Positions 53,205 to 62,218 of a stretch of DNA of 64,000 bases are shown here, piece after piece. The notes under the pieces were generated by a model. It worked only from the letters and a program-made list of their open reading frames with translations. It did not search any database and had not been told where the DNA came from. Source of the DNA: Neobacillus drentensis (GTDB taxonomy: Bacteria; Bacillota; Bacilli; Bacillales; Cytobacillaceae); assembly GCF_021560175.1 (NCBI RefSeq), contig NZ_CP091110.1, positions 2,966,001 through 3,030,000 on the forward strand. The letters run 5' to 3'. The position numbers and the translations under genes were made by a program. Positions within the stretch are counted from its first letter, which is position 1; every line of letters starts with the position of its first letter.

Positions 53205-54497
53205 ATGGATGCAAATTTCATGGAAAGTTTAGATTTAACGATTGATGGTAACCGCCTTTGGAACCAATTAATGGCCCTTGGAAAGATAGGAGAAGGAGAC
53301 AATGGCGGGGTCACTCGGACATCGTTTGACCAAAAGGATATCGAAGCACGGAAATGGTTTCTGAAACTACTGCAACAAGCGGATTTATCCCCTTATATGG
53401 ACGCAGCCGGGAATATCTTCGGGCAAATAATCGGCAAAAATCCCGAATTACCTGCCATTTTGATTGGTTCTCACCTTGATACCGTAAATTCTGGCGGGCG
53501 TTTCGATGGCGCCATGGGTGTTCTAATGGGTGTAGAGGTACTATGTACGCTGAAAGAAAAAGGATTTCAACCTGAAAGAACGATAAAGGTTGTATCCTTA
53601 ACAGATGAGGAAGGGGCTCGTTTTGACTATGCTTTTGTAGGCAGTACCGCTTTGGTCGGGACAGAAGGCGCAGACAAATTAAAGGAAAATTTAGCTGCCG
53701 CAACAGATAGAAATGGAGTCACCTATCTGGAGGCCATGAGGCAAGCCAGTCGAGAAGGAGAATATTTTAATAGGATTAATCCAGACCTTTTAGAACAAGC
53801 TCAGTTAAGTAATAAGGACGTAAAAGCTTATATTGAAATACATATTGAGCAGGGCAAAGTGTTAGAAAAGGAAGATTTAGCTGTTGGAATCGTGACGGGG
53901 ATTTCTGGTGGAGAATGGGCGGAAGTAACCATCGCGGGTGAAGCAGGGCATGCAGGAACGACCTGGATGAACGAGAGAAAAGATGCTTTAACAGCTGCTG
54001 CCGAATGTATACTAGCGATAGAGAAAATCGCACAGGACAGCAGCGGAAGTGTCGCGACAGTTGGAAAATTGGAAGTAAAACCTGGAAGTAGCAATGTCAT
54101 TCCAGGAAGAGTGGATTTTACACTTGATGTTCGCGATATAGCTAATGAACGGCGTGAAAAGACGGATACTCAAATCTATCAATCCATTCGGACCATTGCT
54201 GCAAACCGCGGTCTAGGGTGTGAAATTAGACCGGTTCAATCCCTATCTTCAGTGATGAGTTCACCAACCGTGATGAAGGCAGTAAAAGATTCACTTCAAG
54301 AATTACAGTATCCTGTTTATCAATTACCAAGCGGAGCTGCACATGATGCGATGGTGTTAGGAGAACTCACCGATATTGGAATGATTTTTGTAAGGAGCAA
54401 GAATGGCATCAGTCATCATCCAGACGAGTGGAGTTCTTTTGAAGATGTTGCCCTTGGGTGCGAGGTACTATACAGGTCAACGTTAAAACTTTTATAA
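53205..54497 (+). CDS. M20-type amidohydrolase (N-carbamoyl-amino acid hydrolase / allantoate amidohydrolase family)
   Basis: Zinc-binding motifs are in order: GSHLDTVNSGGRFDGAMGV, TDEEGARF (Glu pair), HIEQGKVLE, the dimerisation-domain GEAGHAGTTWMNERKDA, and near the end SGAAHDAM with a late metal His in ISHHPDEW. The family hydrolyses N-carbamoyl amino acids, ureidoglycolate or allantoate; sequence does not separate these. ATG 53205 is preferred over 53184 because GGGAG lies 10 bases upstream. No purine or hydantoin genes are adjacent, so it is probably an isolated catabolic gene carried in the insert. Confidence 0.88.
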   Translation: MDANFMESLDLTIDGNRLWNQLMALGKIGEGDNGGVTRTSFDQKDIEARKWFLKLLQQADLSPYMDAAGNIFGQIIGKNPELPAILIGSHLDTVNSGGRFDGAMGVLMGVEVLCTLKEKGFQPERTIKVVSLTDEEGARFDYAFVGSTALVGTEGADKLKENLAAATDRNGVTYLEAMRQASREGEYFNRINPDLLEQAQLSNKDVKAYIEIHIEQGKVLEKEDLAVGIVTGISGGEWAEVTIAGEAGHAGTTWMNERKDALTAAAECILAIEKIAQDSSGSVATVGKLEVKPGSSNVIPGRVDFTLDVRDIANERREKTDTQIYQSIRTIAANRGLGCEIRPVQSLSSVMSSPTVMKAVKDSLQELQYPVYQLPSGAAHDAMVLGELTDIGMIFVRSKNGISHHPDEWSSFEDVALGCEVLYRSTLKLL

Positions 54498-54560
54498 GTG
54501 ATACACTTACTTAGAGAGGTTCTGTAGTTCATTTTAGTTACGGTATTTCATAAAACACGC

Positions 54561-54608
54561 AGCGCCTCCTGAAACCATGAATGTATCAATTTAAGGAGGT
54601 GCTTTTTC
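54561..54608 (+). terminator. Displaced copy of the PTS operon terminator
   Basis: AGCGCCTCCT..AGGAGGTGCT then TTTTTC is homologous to 23130-23168, with a slightly longer loop. Homology continues through the promoter region into the rhodanese gene. Confidence 0.8.
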
Positions 54609-54751
54609 ATATGACTTACTCCAAATTGATATCCCATTCCTTACATGTCATCACAAAACCAATTAGGCAGGATCATTATTTTGATTTGAGCCACATGCTA
54701 TAATAAATGGGAAACTTCTTAGAACTAAAACCTTCAAAAGGAGAGTTAATT

Positions 54752-55102
54752 TTGACAATAAAAACGATTACGCCAAAAGAACTTGAAGAGAGACTGAAAG
54801 GAAATGACCAAACTTACATACTTGATGTCCGCGCAGAGGAAAAATACCATGATTATCACATTGAAGCGCCTAGGAGCAAAAACGTTAATATTCCAAAAAA
54901 AACGATCTTTGAACTTGAGAAAAACAGAGAAGAAGAAGTCGCATCATTACCTAAAAACCATGAAATCGTCGTAACCTGTACAACAGGAAACTCTGCCAAA
55001 AAATGCGCCGCAATCTTGTCTGAAAAAAACTATAATGTCACATTGCTAGAAGGCGGGATTACTGCCTGGAAAGAGTATTTACAATCACAAAAAAGTAACT
55101 AA
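54752..55102 (+). CDS. Rhodanese-like domain protein, copy 2
   Basis: 116 residues from TTG 54752, with AAAGGAGAG upstream. Active loop CTTGNSAKKC is intact. It differs from the protein at 23303 at about 20 positions, mainly in the first half (APRSKNVNIPKKT for AAKIKNFNIPKTT). The longer frame from 54707 adds codons not conserved in copy 1. It is the end of the displaced duplicate block. Confidence 0.88.
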   Translation: MTIKTITPKELEERLKGNDQTYILDVRAEEKYHDYHIEAPRSKNVNIPKKTIFELEKNREEEVASLPKNHEIVVTCTTGNSAKKCAAILSEKNYNVTLLEGGITAWKEYLQSQKSN

Positions 55103-55124
55103 TAAGAGAAATAACTAAATCCTG

Positions 55125-55162
55125 AAATGTCAGGCTTCCTTTAAGGTGTCTGACATTTTTTT
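55125..55162. terminator. Terminator after rhodanese copy 2
   Basis: AAATGTCAG pairs with CTGACATTT and is followed by a T-run. It is close to the 3' end of the minus-strand replication-type gene. Confidence 0.75.
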
Positions 55163-55297
55163 GCCGCAAAACCAATCCAAATAAAGTAATTTGATTTTAC
55201 GCCTATATGTTTCGACCTAAATAATTTCACACTTTTCGCTGCCAATCATCATATCCAAAATAGGATTCTATTTTTTCTAGAAGCCACTTGCAGTAAA

Positions 55298-56161
55298 TCA
55301 TTGATTCAACCAATCATACTCCAGTATATCGCCATTAAACTCAAAACAAATCGCTTTAGCTTGAATGAGTCCTCTTTTGTGCTGTTCATTCAGTCTCTCC
55401 TCATAATACTGAAAATATTTCTCTTTTAAGATTCCAGAGTAGTAAGCAATCGGGTTTTTTACAGCCTTTGTTAATTTAAGTTTTCGAATTAACTGCTTGA
55501 AGGATTGGATGGCAAGGTTAACCATTAGATCCGTTTCATGATGTAGTTCATAGCCATAGGCAGTGATCTGGGCCATACGCCAATATTCTTCGATCACCTT
55601 TGCCTCTGGAAAGAAGCATTTAACGATTTCAACGAAAGCTTGTGGAACACGATTGCTCACATAAGTGTGATCCAAATGAATCGGTACTTCTTTACGTTTA
55701 TTTATCTTTTGTTCTTTTTCAGTTTTTAAAAGATTACTAGTTTCTTTAGGGCGGTTCATGGTTTCTTGCTTGGGTGGTTCATTAGAAGGATAACGATTAA
55801 ATACATAAAGATTGCTGGACTGAGAGCCGTTCTTTCTTTCGGTTTCATAGACCGTGAAAATCCCCATGTTTTTGCCTTTCAGAATCATCCGTTTGAAAGT
55901 CGAACGGGAAAGGATGTTTTCTTTACATTCTTGGTTAATAGCTTTTAAAATTGTTCCAATTTTGGCATTACAAACACCAGGGATTTTGGCAGAGAACCGG
56001 ACTAATTTTTTTAAGCCAATTAATTCACCCTTTGAAAAATCCTTCTTGTGATCAAGCAGCCACATTTCCATATGGCGGTTGAACTCCTTTAAACTTTCGA
56101 ATTGCGAAAACGTATCAAATCCCTCAATAGTGCCAGATTTTAAATTCATCCGATTAGCCAC
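55298..56161 (-). CDS. Winged-helix replication/island protein (287 aa)
   Basis: Residues about 40-125 form a helical domain resembling winged-helix modules of phage and plasmid replication proteins (KGELIGLKKLVRFSAKIPGVCNAKIGTILK, then LSRSTFKRMILKGKNMGIFTVYETER). A charged linker and a helical C-terminal domain follow (FPEAKVIEEYWRMAQITAYGYE). The gene is divergent from the DnaD-type gene across a repeat-rich 354-base gap. I infer a role in replication initiation or its control; no catalytic motif is visible. Confidence 0.55.
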   Translation of the reverse strand: MANRMNLKSGTIEGFDTFSQFESLKEFNRHMEMWLLDHKKDFSKGELIGLKKLVRFSAKIPGVCNAKIGTILKAINQECKENILSRSTFKRMILKGKNMGIFTVYETERKNGSQSSNLYVFNRYPSNEPPKQETMNRPKETSNLLKTEKEQKINKRKEVPIHLDHTYVSNRVPQAFVEIVKCFFPEAKVIEEYWRMAQITAYGYELHHETDLMVNLAIQSFKQLIRKLKLTKAVKNPIAYYSGILKEKYFQYYEERLNEQHKRGLIQAKAICFEFNGDILEYDWLNQ

Positions 56162-56259
56162 CTCTTCACATAATCTAGGCCAGCTAACGTGTTAACCCCA
56201 CATTTCCGGCATTTCTAAGATACCGGTTTTGGCTAAGCTATTCGAATCTCAAAAATTCT

Positions 56260-56331
56260 AATTTGGGGCCACTTTTTGCATGAAAAGCGTGTTTTTGCCA
56301 CCAAATTTGCAAATTTGGAGCCGTTTTTTGC
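56260..56331. repeat. Direct repeats and perfect palindrome between replication genes
   Basis: AATTTGGGGCCACTTTTTGC (56260-56279) recurs as AATTTGGAGCCGTTTTTTGC (56312-56331). CCAAATTTGCAAATTTGG (56301-56318) is a perfect 18-bp palindrome. Position between divergent replication-type genes suggests an operator or origin element. Confidence 0.55.
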
Positions 56332-56515
56332 CATTTTGGCTTATTTTTGTATCAATTTTAGTTTTTAGGATATAATTCGATTCACCTTGTAAAGGCAGCC
56401 GAAATTCTTTTGTCAAAAAAAATTCACATAATCATGAAAAACCTACTGTCCTACTTATTTTTTTAACAATAAATAAACAATGGAAGTACTATCAATAGAA
56501 GGGCAGTGGTTGAAG

Positions 56516-57499
56516 ATGGCAAAGTATCGAATCGTGCATATTGATTTTTGGAAGAATCCGATTGTTTTAGAAGAAATGACCCCGGAAGACAAGTATTTTC
56601 ACCTGTATCTACTTACCAATCCGAAAACAACTCAGATTGGAATCTATAAAATTACGAAAAAAGAAATGGCATTTGATTTGGGCTATTCGATTGAAAGTGT
56701 GGAGGCCTTAATGGAACGTTTCATCGAACATCACAAATTGATTCGTTACAATCCTGAAACAAGAGAACTCGCCTTAAAAAACTGGGCGAAAGATAACCTG
56801 TATAAAGGTGGAAAACCCATAATGGATTGTATTTATTCTGAATTAAAAAAGGTCGAAGATCGCTCACTTATTGAATATGTGGCCGAATCTATTCTTAAAA
56901 AGGAATTTCGCAGCGTCTATGAATCATTTTGTGAACAAGAAGAAGAGTTATTCGACCATGAAGGTAACGACCAAAATGAAGTGATTTCCTATTTAAACAG
57001 TGAAGATGAAGAACTAGACGATACGTTCACGGAGCCTTTTACGATTCGAGAGGAAAAAGAAAAAGAAAAAGAAAAAGAAAAAGAAAAACAACAACAACAA
57101 GCTCTTTATCCATACATAGAGGATAATCCAGAAGAAGAGAATGATCAAAAACTTGAAGATGTGAAGGAAATCATTGAATTCTGGGACTACAACGGATTTG
57201 GATTTTCGAACATAAATGCGAAACAGCAGCTGTTAGCATGGTTAGAAGATTCTAGCTTCTTGCAACCAAAAGATGTGATTCTAAAAGCAATGAATATAGC
57301 ATGTGCCAATAATAAGCGCAGACTGAGCTATGTCGTTGGGATTCTGAAAAACTGGGAAAATGAATCGTTACTGACCATAGAGGAAATTGATTCCTATCAG
57401 GAGAACCAAAAGCCTGTAACCAAGCGCAAACCGTTTCCAACCGGAAGACACATCCCACGAGAATTTGAACTCGATCTAACGGCGGGTGAAGACGAATGA
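56516..57499 (+). CDS. DnaD-domain phage-type replisome organiser (327 aa)
   Basis: The N-terminal winged-helix part (about 1-115: MAKYRIVHIDFWKNP, DKYFHLYLLTNPKTTQIGIY) is typical of phage replication organisers. A linker with six GAAAAA hexamers encoding EKEKEKEKEK and a Gln run (about 180-200) follows. The C-terminal DnaD domain (about 215-290) has FWDYNGFGFSN and LSYVVGILKNWEN. DnaD proteins bind single-stranded DNA and help load the helicase encoded next; the genes overlap by four bases (ATGA). ATG 56516 is favoured over 56480 by family N-termini. The hexamer repeat keeps frame if it changes length. Confidence 0.88.
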   Translation: MAKYRIVHIDFWKNPIVLEEMTPEDKYFHLYLLTNPKTTQIGIYKITKKEMAFDLGYSIESVEALMERFIEHHKLIRYNPETRELALKNWAKDNLYKGGKPIMDCIYSELKKVEDRSLIEYVAESILKKEFRSVYESFCEQEEELFDHEGNDQNEVISYLNSEDEELDDTFTEPFTIREEKEKEKEKEKEKQQQQALYPYIEDNPEEENDQKLEDVKEIIEFWDYNGFGFSNINAKQQLLAWLEDSSFLQPKDVILKAMNIACANNKRRLSYVVGILKNWENESLLTIEEIDSYQENQKPVTKRKPFPTGRHIPREFELDLTAGEDE

Positions 57500-58758
57500 G
57501 TATGGTGGAAAAGGTATTCTTAGGCAGCTTATTGAAAGCGGACTATTTACTTCAGGATACGGTGGTAGTACCTGAACAGCTGGAAAGTACACGTCATAAA
57601 GACTTAATGCGAAAAATGGTCGAGTTAAATCGGGCCGGTAAGAGTGTGGATCTGATCTCGTTAACCACCTTACCTGATCTTGATTCATACGGTGGAATAT
57701 CTTATCTTTCAGAGCTGTTATCGTTTGCGGACCTTGGAAAATTTGAAGGAATGGAAAAGCTCATTCTGGAACAATGGAAGGAGCGGGAAAAGCGAAATAT
57801 TTTGACAGTTGCAGCCATGAATGATTGGGAGATTGCAAGAATTGTTACAGAATTAGATAACATTAATCAACTGAAGATGGTGGATCACACGCCTATCCAA
57901 CAGGCATTGTCCACGATCTATGAGGCACCATGGGAGGATCAAGTAATACAGAACAGTGTCACTACGGGCATCAAAAAGCTCGACAAAGTGACGGGCGGAT
58001 TTCAGAATGGGGAAGTTACGATTCTAGCCGCAAGACCTTCAATGGGAAAAACCGATGTGATGCTGCATTTCGCCAAAATGACGGGCTGGGCAGGGTGTCT
58101 GCCCCTCGTATTTTCCTTAGAGATGCCTGAACGGCTGATCACAAGCCGATTAATGGCGTCAACAGGTGGCTTTAACCGTGCAAGAATGCGGGATCCGAAG
58201 AATTTGCTTGATCAAAGTCAAAAGGATAAATGGTCGGATGTGATCGGTGATCTCGATGCAACCCAAATACAAATTTTTGATGGAGCAGGACAATCGATTG
58301 CCGAAATAAGAGCGAAAACCCGAAAAATGATCAATCAATTTCCAAACAGGAAACCAATTTTGTTTATTGATTACTTAACATTAATCCAAACTTGTCAAAT
58401 TTACGGAGGGAATTCTCATTTACAGGTCTCGGAAATATCGAAATCCCTAAAAACGATGGCCAAGGATTTTAATTGCCCCGTCATTTGTTTGTCACAGCTA
58501 AATCGATCAGTCGAATCAAGAGCGGATAAACGACCCATGATGTCTGACATTCGGGAATCGGGCAGTGTGGAACAAGATGCGGATGTCATTTTGTTCTTAT
58601 TTCGTGAGTCGTATTATGACAAGGAAACGAACAATCATTCCCTTGAAATCATTATCTCCAAAAACCGAAATGGTCCGGTTGGAAGCATCAACGTGAATTA
58701 TAACCAGAATACAGGCAAGATTGAGGATCAAAAGGAAACGAGTGTTACCGTTGCTTAG
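57496..58758 (+). CDS. dnaB: DnaB-family replicative helicase (420 aa)
   Basis: A short N-terminal primase-interaction domain (about 1-100) precedes the RecA-like ATPase. Walker A is AARPSMGKTD (about 177-186), Walker B is ILFIDYLTLI, and the SQLNRSVESRADKRP and DIRESGSVEQDADVI motifs are diagnostic of DnaB. At 420 residues it is slightly shorter than the chromosomal helicase, which is usual for phage or island versions. It is translated from an ATGA overlap with the DnaD-type gene, giving a helicase plus loader pair. Confidence 0.93.
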   Translation: MSMVEKVFLGSLLKADYLLQDTVVVPEQLESTRHKDLMRKMVELNRAGKSVDLISLTTLPDLDSYGGISYLSELLSFADLGKFEGMEKLILEQWKEREKRNILTVAAMNDWEIARIVTELDNINQLKMVDHTPIQQALSTIYEAPWEDQVIQNSVTTGIKKLDKVTGGFQNGEVTILAARPSMGKTDVMLHFAKMTGWAGCLPLVFSLEMPERLITSRLMASTGGFNRARMRDPKNLLDQSQKDKWSDVIGDLDATQIQIFDGAGQSIAEIRAKTRKMINQFPNRKPILFIDYLTLIQTCQIYGGNSHLQVSEISKSLKTMAKDFNCPVICLSQLNRSVESRADKRPMMSDIRESGSVEQDADVILFLFRESYYDKETNNHSLEIIISKNRNGPVGSINVNYNQNTGKIEDQKETSVTVA

Positions 58759-58824
58759 CATTTTATTGTCCCTTAAGTACGAAAAATACGGATGCCCCAA
58801 ATATCGAAAATGAGGTGGCAGCAG

Positions 58825-59244
58825 ATGTTGGTGAAAGATCTTTATCTAGATAGTTTACTTTATGAACAATCATCATTGGCCCATTACCTTCACCATTTAC
58901 TAGCAGAAAAGAAGATTACCTTAGAGGATAACCTATCCCAATTTGACTTAGAACAAGCGGATCATCTGAAGGTTGCAGAAATGATTGAAAACAATGTCTT
59001 AGGTTTTCATAAAGTTTGCATTTACTCCCTGAAGATGAACCAGAAGGATTTTGTCTTTATTTTTGCGAAGAACCCTGAAGAGGCAATCCAGTTCTATAGG
59101 AAGACCTTTCAACAAAAGCCTATGAACTGTCACGAATCTTGCCTGGATTTTGAGTTTATTAGAGGGAATGATACGGTTTCGTTTCGTGAAATGAGGAAGG
59201 AAATCGAGAATTTTCCAGCTATTGCAGGGTATTTTAAGAGGTGA
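58825..59244 (+). CDS. Hypothetical protein downstream of the helicase (139 aa)
   Basis: ATG 58825 has GAGGTGG 6 bases upstream; the frame from 58792 is less likely. The protein has a helical N-terminal half (LYLDSLLYEQSSLAHYLHHL) and an alpha/beta C-terminal half containing VFIFAKNPEEAIQFYRKTF, a pattern of a small ligand- or protein-binding fold. No family is recognised. It is probably cotranscribed with the replication genes, 66 bases after the helicase stop. Confidence 0.6.
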   Translation: MLVKDLYLDSLLYEQSSLAHYLHHLLAEKKITLEDNLSQFDLEQADHLKVAEMIENNVLGFHKVCIYSLKMNQKDFVFIFAKNPEEAIQFYRKTFQQKPMNCHESCLDFEFIRGNDTVSFREMRKEIENFPAIAGYFKR

Positions 59245-59377
59245 GCTAAATTTGAGTCATACTGTTGTGGTTCAAGTGTTTTAATTTTAACACTGTATAT
59301 TATTTTATAACTGGTCGAAATGAAATAATTGAATTATAATTACAACTTTGAAGGACAAGAAGATGGAGGGAAAACGA

Positions 59378-59698
59378 ATGAAATTTCCTAATGATGGTGA
59401 TGGAGAGGCTTTACAAAGTCTTTATAAAGATGGAATAAATTTTAAAAAACAACAAACAGTCGAATTTTTTGTGGCTGTGCCTGATCAAACAACAGGTGAA
59501 AAATTATCGCAAGTATTAAAAGGAGAAGGGTTTAATTGTTTTTTAGATCAAGACGACGAAACGGACGAGTGGGCATGTTGTTGCTCTAAAAGAATGCTTT
59601 TGAATTATAATGAATTAATCAACATACAGAAGAAATTAGATAGCTTAAGTAAACCATATGGTGGTTATTCTGACGGTTGGGGCATTTTTGTCGACTAA
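59378..59698 (+). CDS. RraB-family protein (106 aa)
   Basis: The whole length fits RraB-type domains: FPNDGDGEALQSLYKDGINF at the start, VEFFVAVPDQTTGEKLS, an acidic DQDDETDEWACCCSKRM stretch, and the terminal KPYGGYSDGWGIFVD. In Gram-negatives RraB inhibits RNase E; Bacillus lacks classical RNase E, so here it may regulate another nuclease or act in phage or island biology. ATG 59378 is preferred because GGAGGG lies upstream. A terminator follows. Confidence 0.8.
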   Translation: MKFPNDGDGEALQSLYKDGINFKKQQTVEFFVAVPDQTTGEKLSQVLKGEGFNCFLDQDDETDEWACCCSKRMLLNYNELINIQKKLDSLSKPYGGYSDGWGIFVD

Positions 59699-59774
59699 AA
59701 GGGTTGAGTTAAATGCTATTGTAATATTTAAAAGAGAAAATCTAAGAAATAATAAACTAAAACCTACAATATAG

Positions 59775-59822
59775 TACCAAGCATTATCCTGAAAAAAGGA
59801 TGGTGCTTGGTATTTTTTTTAG
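59775..59822 (+). terminator. Terminator after the RraB gene
   Basis: TACCAAGCATTATCCT pairs with AGGATGGTGCTTGGTA (one mismatch) and is followed by eight or nine T's. The 59823-60400 stretch beyond it is very AT-rich and shows no gene. Confidence 0.88.
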
Positions 59823-60405
59823 ACGAGTTTAGATTATTAATTCCCATGAAAGAACAGATTTGCTAGTAAACGAAGGTGGATATTCAAATGATTAGATTTC
59901 AATTACCCTAGTAAAACCATCAAAGGAGACACAATGAACCTTCGAGTCCTGAACTTATAAGAACTGACCATGGAAAGCTTTTTTGAAGGCATTTCATATT
60001 TAATTTTAAGGGAAAACTAGGTTGTTAGTTAAGAAAAATAGCGAAAAAAGGTGAGAAATGTCAAATTATGATATATTTGTGAATTTAATAGAGGAATAAG
60101 AAAAATAATTTATTGAGTCATTAATCTATATTATTTTCTAAATAATGATCGATTTAATTTACTTATTAATGAAATTTGTTATTTGAAATAGGTTTATTTT
60201 GCACCTAATACTAAAATTTTAGAACAATTACTAGTAAAAAATTCAAAAAAACATAATATTATACTAGTAATATTATTCTTGTCAATGGTACAAAGGTAAA
60301 GAAAGTCTAAACAGAAAATTATAGAAAAATCTTTATAAAAGAATCTAAAAATTTTATTTTAAAAGAATAATATCTAACTGTTATAATGTTCACGAGGTGA
60401 TTGGT

Positions 60406-61335
60406 TTGGCAATTATTACATATGACATGATAGCTGTTATTAATGGAAGCGGATACAATCAATTTGGTAAGGAGGTTCTGATAACACAAATGAACTTTTG
60501 CTTACTTGAAGCAATTTTCGAAGAGCAATAAAGCGGTATATGCTTGAAAATGTACTCGAAGAACAAATCTATTTTCCACACTTACTTGCACATCTATAAG
60601 AAGGCAGCTTAGAAAATGGAGTGAATGTGGTATTAACCATCAATGATGGTTCTCATCGATTAAAGGCATTGCTCTAATTACAAGAAATTCTGCTCAAGTT
60701 TATCAATAGTGAAAAGGAAATCGAAATAAAAAGGGGATATAGGCTCCTCTACCTATTTGAAAATACGAGTATTTTGCTTAAAATCTTTGAAGGATTTACT
60801 TTGGAGGAAACAGACCAATTATATATTAGGAAAAAAAGTGTCATTTTCGAAGCGGATTGCCTGTGACTCTAGAAATCAATTCAATCAGATTACCAATCAT
60901 GTGCTCATCTGAATGAGATTTGAAGGCTGCAGGAGTGGAAATGGAGAAAAAAGCCATTGTCAGGTCATATAATAAGAACCTATTATCATTAACACAACTT
61001 CGTCAGATCGTTGACATCTTTATGTTTGGAAAAGTCATACACAGTACAGCAGAGATAATCTTAAAACTCCCTTGATAAACCAATGAATATATGGATATTA
61101 TCAATATATGGTTTGACGAATTATTTTAAATTTGCCCTACAGGAAGAATTGGTAACTATCATGAATCCATGCTAGCAAGCTATCCATAATTGGTCAGTGA
61201 CGCTTTACATCTAAATAATGGTGAACAAAATTGTTCCTATGAAAAGAGAGTTGCGGTACTTATTGGAAGAATGAAAAAGTTAAAGAGGGTTGAATTTGGT
61301 AGAAATAATGAGATATGGAATCAATTTCTGTAACG
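60406..61335 (+). pseudogene. Decayed DndB/DGQHR-domain-like gene
   Basis: A TTG after GAGGTGATTGG begins protein-like sequence (GYNQFGKEVLITQMNF) that stops after about 40 codons. Further pieces in shifting frames read EEQIYFPHLLAHL, TINDGSHRLKALL near 60642-60670 (compare the DGQHR motif), GRMKKLKRVEFGRNNEIW near 61260-61320. Order and motifs fit DndB, the regulator of DNA phosphorothioation, or a related DGQHR protein. Many stops and shifts show it is dead. The family call is from memory. Confidence 0.5.
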
Positions 61336-61452
61336 ATTAAGGGAAAAGAGAAGTATTTTTATTTAACTAATAATAAGAAGACGATTTGACAGCTAGTGAA
61401 ATGACTCCAAAAGAAAGGGAGGTGAGGAAAATGTGACCAGTAAATAAACAAA

Positions 61453-61538
61453 CCCTCGGGATAGATAGTCCTGGCAGACGTATCCCAAGGGCAAGTGTAA
61501 GTTGGGTATACCAACTTTATTTGAGTATACCCTTTTTT
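61453..61538 (+). promoter_or_regulatory. Possible terminator/antiterminator leader of the comK-like gene
   Basis: CCCTCGGGATA (61453-61463) pairs with TATCCCAAGGG (61481-61491; one mismatch). Next come two mutually exclusive hairpins: AAGTTGG/CCAACTT (61499-61517) and the terminator GGGTATAC/GTATACCC (61504-61532) with six T's. This is the layout of a transcription-attenuation riboswitch or protein-controlled leader. I do not recognise the class. Confidence 0.55.
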
Positions 61539-61581
61539 GAGATAAAAACCAATAATAAAATCCGAGAGAAGGGTAAAGGAC

Positions 61582-62136
61582 ATGGAAATTAGAAAAAATT
61601 ACTTGATAAATGAAAAAACAGGATTACTTATGGGGGAGTATTATACAAACGGAACTCTATATACTAGGGTAATAGAAGATATGGAGAACTTTTTAGTGGC
61701 AATGTCTCCTGTTCACCTGATAGATAAGTCATTACTACAGTACGGATCAAGTCTTATTGGTGCTCTAAGTAGCTCTAAAGAGGTACTAGGTGAAATGTAT
61801 ATGTACCCGATTAAAGTAAGTTCCTCATTAGATATCTGGTTATTTCCCAGCAAATCATATAAAAAGTCAAATTGTATATGGTTCGTTCTCAATCATATTG
61901 AAGATACATTACCACAAAGTGTCCAACAAACAGAGGTATTTTTACGCTTTGGACATCAAATTACAATTAAAATGAAGGAAAGTGCGTTTCGAACTAAACG
62001 TCGAAATGCTGAAAAGTTACGGGAACGTATTTCAAATAATATTAATAACTCTTCCTTTGTTAAAAAAAAGGAGATAAACGGGTATTTAATCAAAGAGGAA
62101 AAAGATCAATATAAATTTTCAATAAATGAAGATTAA
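61582..62136 (+). CDS. comK: ComK-family competence transcription factor paralogue
   Basis: The 184-residue protein aligns by eye with ComK: YLINEKTGLLMGE matches the YEVNGATIAVLPEE start, then HLIDKSLLQYGSSLIGALSS resembles IVDRSCRFFGSSYAGRK, and IWLFPSKSYKKSNCIWFVLNHI resembles IFLFPTLSSTRPQCGWISHV. ComK binds A/T-box DNA and activates DNA-uptake genes. The C-terminal tail is shorter and lacks the known degradation region, so control by MecA/ClpCP may differ. It follows a structured leader with overlapping hairpins. AGAAGGGTAAAGGA gives the ribosome binding site. Confidence 0.82.
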   Translation: MEIRKNYLINEKTGLLMGEYYTNGTLYTRVIEDMENFLVAMSPVHLIDKSLLQYGSSLIGALSSSKEVLGEMYMYPIKVSSSLDIWLFPSKSYKKSNCIWFVLNHIEDTLPQSVQQTEVFLRFGHQITIKMKESAFRTKRRNAEKLRERISNNINNSSFVKKKEINGYLIKEEKDQYKFSINED

Positions 62137-62186
62137 TATAAATAATTTTCATATATTTTTAGTTATTGATTTATATACCTCTTAAG

Positions 62187-62218
62187 GGATGTTGAGTAAT
62201 TCTCGACATTCTTTTTTT
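62187..62218 (+). terminator. Terminator of the comK-like gene
   Basis: GGATGTTGAG pairs with CTCGACATTC (wobbles) and is followed by seven T's. Confidence 0.72.

Noticed and set aside
53826..54103. Minus-strand frames inside the amidohydrolase gene
   Set aside because: They overlap a strongly supported enzyme gene and have shadow-like composition.
61441..61540. T-box or other known riboswitch
   Set aside because: No T-box bulge or conserved core of a riboswitch class I know is visible, so it is listed only as an unclassified leader.
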